Assembly (NCBI GenBank): GCA_038141705.1
Contig: JAYQIQ010000004.1
Span: 806,001 to 870,000 of the forward strand
Direction: 5' to 3'
Source: Eutrophomonas brisbanensis
Lineage (GTDB): Bacteria; Pseudomonadota; Gammaproteobacteria; Burkholderiales; Eutrophovitaceae
Length of the DNA stretch: 64,000 nucleotides
Each line of letters begins with the position of its first letter. The stretch's first letter is position 1. The translations under genes were made by a program, and so were the position numbers. Below, piece after piece: positions 62,286 to 64,000 of this stretch. Under the pieces are notes generated by a model. That model was not told the DNA's origin. It ran no database searches and saw only the letters and a list, made by a program, of their open reading frames with translations.

Positions 62286-63005
62286 TTAACGTCTAGTTCG
62301 TTCTCCAAAAATCCCACGACCAATCCTAACCATTGTGGAGCCCTCCGCTATTGCTATATCCATATCATCGGACATGCCCATTGAGAGTGTATCTACGGGA
62401 ATACCCGCAGCTCTTAAATCATCGCGCAGTGATCGCAGCTTTGCGAAACTCGCTTTGGTTTTTTCGGAGTCAGTCGTTGCCTCTGGGATTGTCATCAAAC
62501 CTCTTAGTTTTAAATTTGGAAGTTTGATAATTTGCTCAGCGAGTGCTTTAACTTCAGACGGATTACAACCTTCCTTTGATAACTCTCCCGATACATTCAC
62601 TTGCAAACAAACCTGTAGGGGCGCTCGATCAGCATCCCTCGCATCCGATAAGCGTTGTGCAATCTTTAATCGAGAAATCGAATGAACCCAATCGAAATGT
62701 TCGGCAATAAGTGTGGTTTCATTACTCTGGATAGGACCAATAAAATGCCATTGGATATTCAAAGCGTTCAAGCTCAAGATCTTTTCAACCGCCTCTTGTA
62801 CGTAGTTCTCCCCAAAAGCCTGCTGACCGACTTGATATGCCCGTTCAATCGCGGCGGCCGGAAATGTTTTACTCACTGCTATGAGCTGAGCTGATTCCTT
62901 ATCCCTTCCATGAATCGCTAAATTATTTTCGAGCCGCTTTTGGCAATCGATTAAACGCGAAGGTATCGATTCAAAGCCTTGCAGATTGGAATTTGATATT
63001 TCCAT
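62286..63005 (-). CDS. yggS: PLP homeostasis protein (YggS/PROSC family)
   Basis: A 239-aa single-domain alanine-racemase-like fold with PLP Lys in LIAVSKTFPAAAIERAY, the GENYVQEAVEKI and WHFIGPIQSNE loops, LQVNVSGELSKEGC and LRGLMTIPE, and the phosphate site MGMSDDMDIAIAEGSTMVRIG. It buffers free PLP and influences amino-acid pools. It lies 34 nt upstream of proC, the usual neighbour. Confidence 0.96.
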   Translation of the reverse strand: MEISNSNLQGFESIPSRLIDCQKRLENNLAIHGRDKESAQLIAVSKTFPAAAIERAYQVGQQAFGENYVQEAVEKILSLNALNIQWHFIGPIQSNETTLIAEHFDWVHSISRLKIAQRLSDARDADRAPLQVCLQVNVSGELSKEGCNPSEVKALAEQIIKLPNLKLRGLMTIPEATTDSEKTKASFAKLRSLRDDLRAAGIPVDTLSMGMSDDMDIAIAEGSTMVRIGRGIFGERTRR

Positions 63006-63024
63006 GATGCTTTGTTGATGAGAT

Positions 63025-63438
63025 TTAGAAGGGTTTTAACACCACCAAGAAAACAACGCCAACTAATATGAGAACCGGGAACTCATTGAACCACCGAAAC
63101 CAAACATGGGAACGCGCATTCTTATCTTCTTTAAACTCTTTAACGATTCGCCCACACCACAAGTGATACACCACCAAGACCGCAACAAGTGCTACCTTGA
63201 GGTGAATCCAGCCTCCAGAGAAACCGTATCCTTGCCATAACCAAACACCTGTGATGAGAGTAAGGAGCCCTCCTGGCGTCATAATTCCAAAGTAGAGTTT
63301 TCGTTCCATGACTTTGAAGCGCTCAAGACTAGGCGCATCGTTAGACATTGCGTGATATACAAATAAACGAGGCAAATAGAATAAGCCTGCAAACCAGGTC
63401 ACCATGAAAATGATATGAAGCGCTTTTAGGGTAAGCAT
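63025..63438 (-). CDS. hemJ: Protoporphyrinogen oxidase HemJ-like membrane protein
   Basis: A 137-aa four-helix membrane protein of the UPF0093/HemJ family that oxidises protoporphyrinogen IX. The N-terminal LKALHIIFMVTWFAGLFYLP contains the conserved heme-ligand-type His, FVYHAMSN a second His, and HLKVALVAVLVVYHLWCG the third helix with Lys/His; it ends FNEFPVLILVGVVFLVVLKPF. The length is typical. The gene lies 19 nt upstream of yggS. The related CopD family is the alternative but is larger. Confidence 0.88.
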   Translation of the reverse strand: MLTLKALHIIFMVTWFAGLFYLPRLFVYHAMSNDAPSLERFKVMERKLYFGIMTPGGLLTLITGVWLWQGYGFSGGWIHLKVALVAVLVVYHLWCGRIVKEFKEDKNARSHVWFRWFNEFPVLILVGVVFLVVLKPF

Positions 63439-63466
63439 TTAGTATTTCGCTCCGTTTATTGTTCCA

Positions 63467-64000
63467 TTAGGTTAAATCTGTACACTGCTTTTGAACAACA
63501 TTTTGCAGACGAATCAGATCTCCATGGAAAAAATGGCCAGCTCCAGGAAAAACGATCACAGGCAAATGTTGCGGTCTCGCCCAATCATAAACATCCGTTA
63601 AAAGAACCACGTCATCCTCTTCACCATGAATCACTAAAGTATTGTCTGGCACATTCTCAACCGCAAATTTTCCAACCGCAGGTGCGATTAAAACTAATTT
63701 ATCAGGCGAGATGGTTTTAGCAGCCACAGATACCACATAGGTTCCGAATGAAAATCCTGCAAGAATTAACTTCTGTAGCGCATAACGTTCAGAGGCGTAT
63801 TTCTGTACCGCATAGAAGTCATCAAGCTCGCCTTTGCCTTCGTCGTAGACACCATCGCTTTTTCCAACTCCTCGAAAATTAAAGCGAACTGCAACATATC
63901 CTAAACTCAGAAATGATTTTGCTAAGGTTTGCACCACCTTGTTATCGAGTGTTCCGCCATACAGTGGGTGCGGGTGAGCAACAATTGCCAAGCCAACTGG
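63467..64000 (-). CDS. Alpha/beta hydrolase, 5' end outside window
   Basis: The C-terminal 178 or so residues of a serine hydrolase of the YghX/YfhR-like group. IVAHPHPLYGGTLDNKVVQ is the oxyanion region, VRFNFRGVGKSDG follows, the nucleophile Ser lies in LAGFSFGTYV (GFSFG), Asp in IHGEEDDVV, and His in GAGHFFHGDL. The frame stays open past base 64000, and homologues have about 20-35 further residues at the N-terminus, so the TTG near 63991 is not the real start. The substrate is unknown. Confidence 0.85.
   Translation of the reverse strand, partial: PVGLAIVAHPHPLYGGTLDNKVVQTLAKSFLSLGYVAVRFNFRGVGKSDGVYDEGKGELDDFYAVQKYASERYALQKLILAGFSFGTYVVSVAAKTISPDKLVLIAPAVGKFAVENVPDNTLVIHGEEDDVVLLTDVYDWARPQHLPVIVFPGAGHFFHGDLIRLQNVVQKQCTDLT

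Noticed and set aside
1..64000. CRISPR arrays, tRNA or rRNA genes, insertion sequences, prophage
   Set aside because: None seen on reading; no regularly spaced repeats, transposase or integrase motifs, or recognisable RNA genes.

Overview
The window looks like a chromosomal segment of a betaproteobacterium, probably Burkholderiales-like and from a saline or marine setting. The support is the housekeeping order nadD-rsfS-rlmH-maf-rng, an aceE-aceF pair of the betaproteobacterial type, a class I PHA synthase, a peroxiredoxin-glutaredoxin fusion, a complete ectoine/hydroxyectoine operon, and a moderate-to-low GC content judged by eye. No rRNA, tRNA, CRISPR array, insertion sequence or phage gene was seen.

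Layout. 1-4.95 kb (minus): acyl-CoA dehydrogenase, methylcrotonyl-CoA-type carboxyltransferase, rhodanese, DsbA-like isomerase and thiolase, a branched acyl-CoA catabolic operon. 5.1-8.7 kb (plus): metallo-beta-lactamase-fold hydrolase, class II aldolase and PHA synthase. 8.9-10.3 kb: Prx-Grx hybrid and a MAPEG protein, each with a clear terminator. 10.4-14.5 kb (minus): GntR regulator, acyl-CoA synthetase and a ThDP enzyme that may be a 2-hydroxyacyl-CoA lyase. 14.6-21.3 kb: BtuF-like protein and Lrp (minus), divergent from an acetolactate synthase large subunit and a giant indolepyruvate:ferredoxin oxidoreductase. 21.4-24.7 kb: fused isobutyryl-CoA mutase IcmF. 24.7-31.4 kb (minus): nine-gene ectRABCD-ehuBCDA operon. 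31.7-34.8 kb (plus): a B12-dependent acyl-CoA mutase operon (small subunit, MeaB-type chaperone, large subunit) carrying the diagnostic Ile90/Asp117 pair of 2-hydroxyisobutyryl-CoA mutase. 34.9-43.8 kb: mixed accessory genes (tandem gamma-carbonic-anhydrase-like protein, MATE and DAACS transporters, PanB-like enzyme, NamZ/DUF1343, ChaC, MFS). 43.9-52.3 kb: acyl-CoA synthetase, branched-chain-type ABC transporter and a PaaK-like ligase. 53-64 kb: aceEF and housekeeping genes.

The common theme is branched and hydroxylated short-chain acyl-CoA chemistry. There are two different B12 mutases (an isobutyryl type and a 2-hydroxyisobutyryl type), a possible 2-hydroxyacyl-CoA lyase, several CoA ligases, thiolase and PHA synthase. 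2-Hydroxyisobutyryl-CoA could be rearranged to 3-hydroxybutyryl-CoA and then go to acetyl-CoA or PHB, or, if the lyase assignment holds, be split to acetone and formyl-CoA. The ectoine operon is unusual in carrying its own Ehu-type uptake system translationally coupled to ectD.

Data caution: eleven single-base indels in nine otherwise well-conserved genes, nearly all in short homopolymers, break reading frames. This pattern suggests residual long-read or low-coverage consensus error more than real gene decay. The genes are annotated here as whole coding regions with the frameshift positions given.
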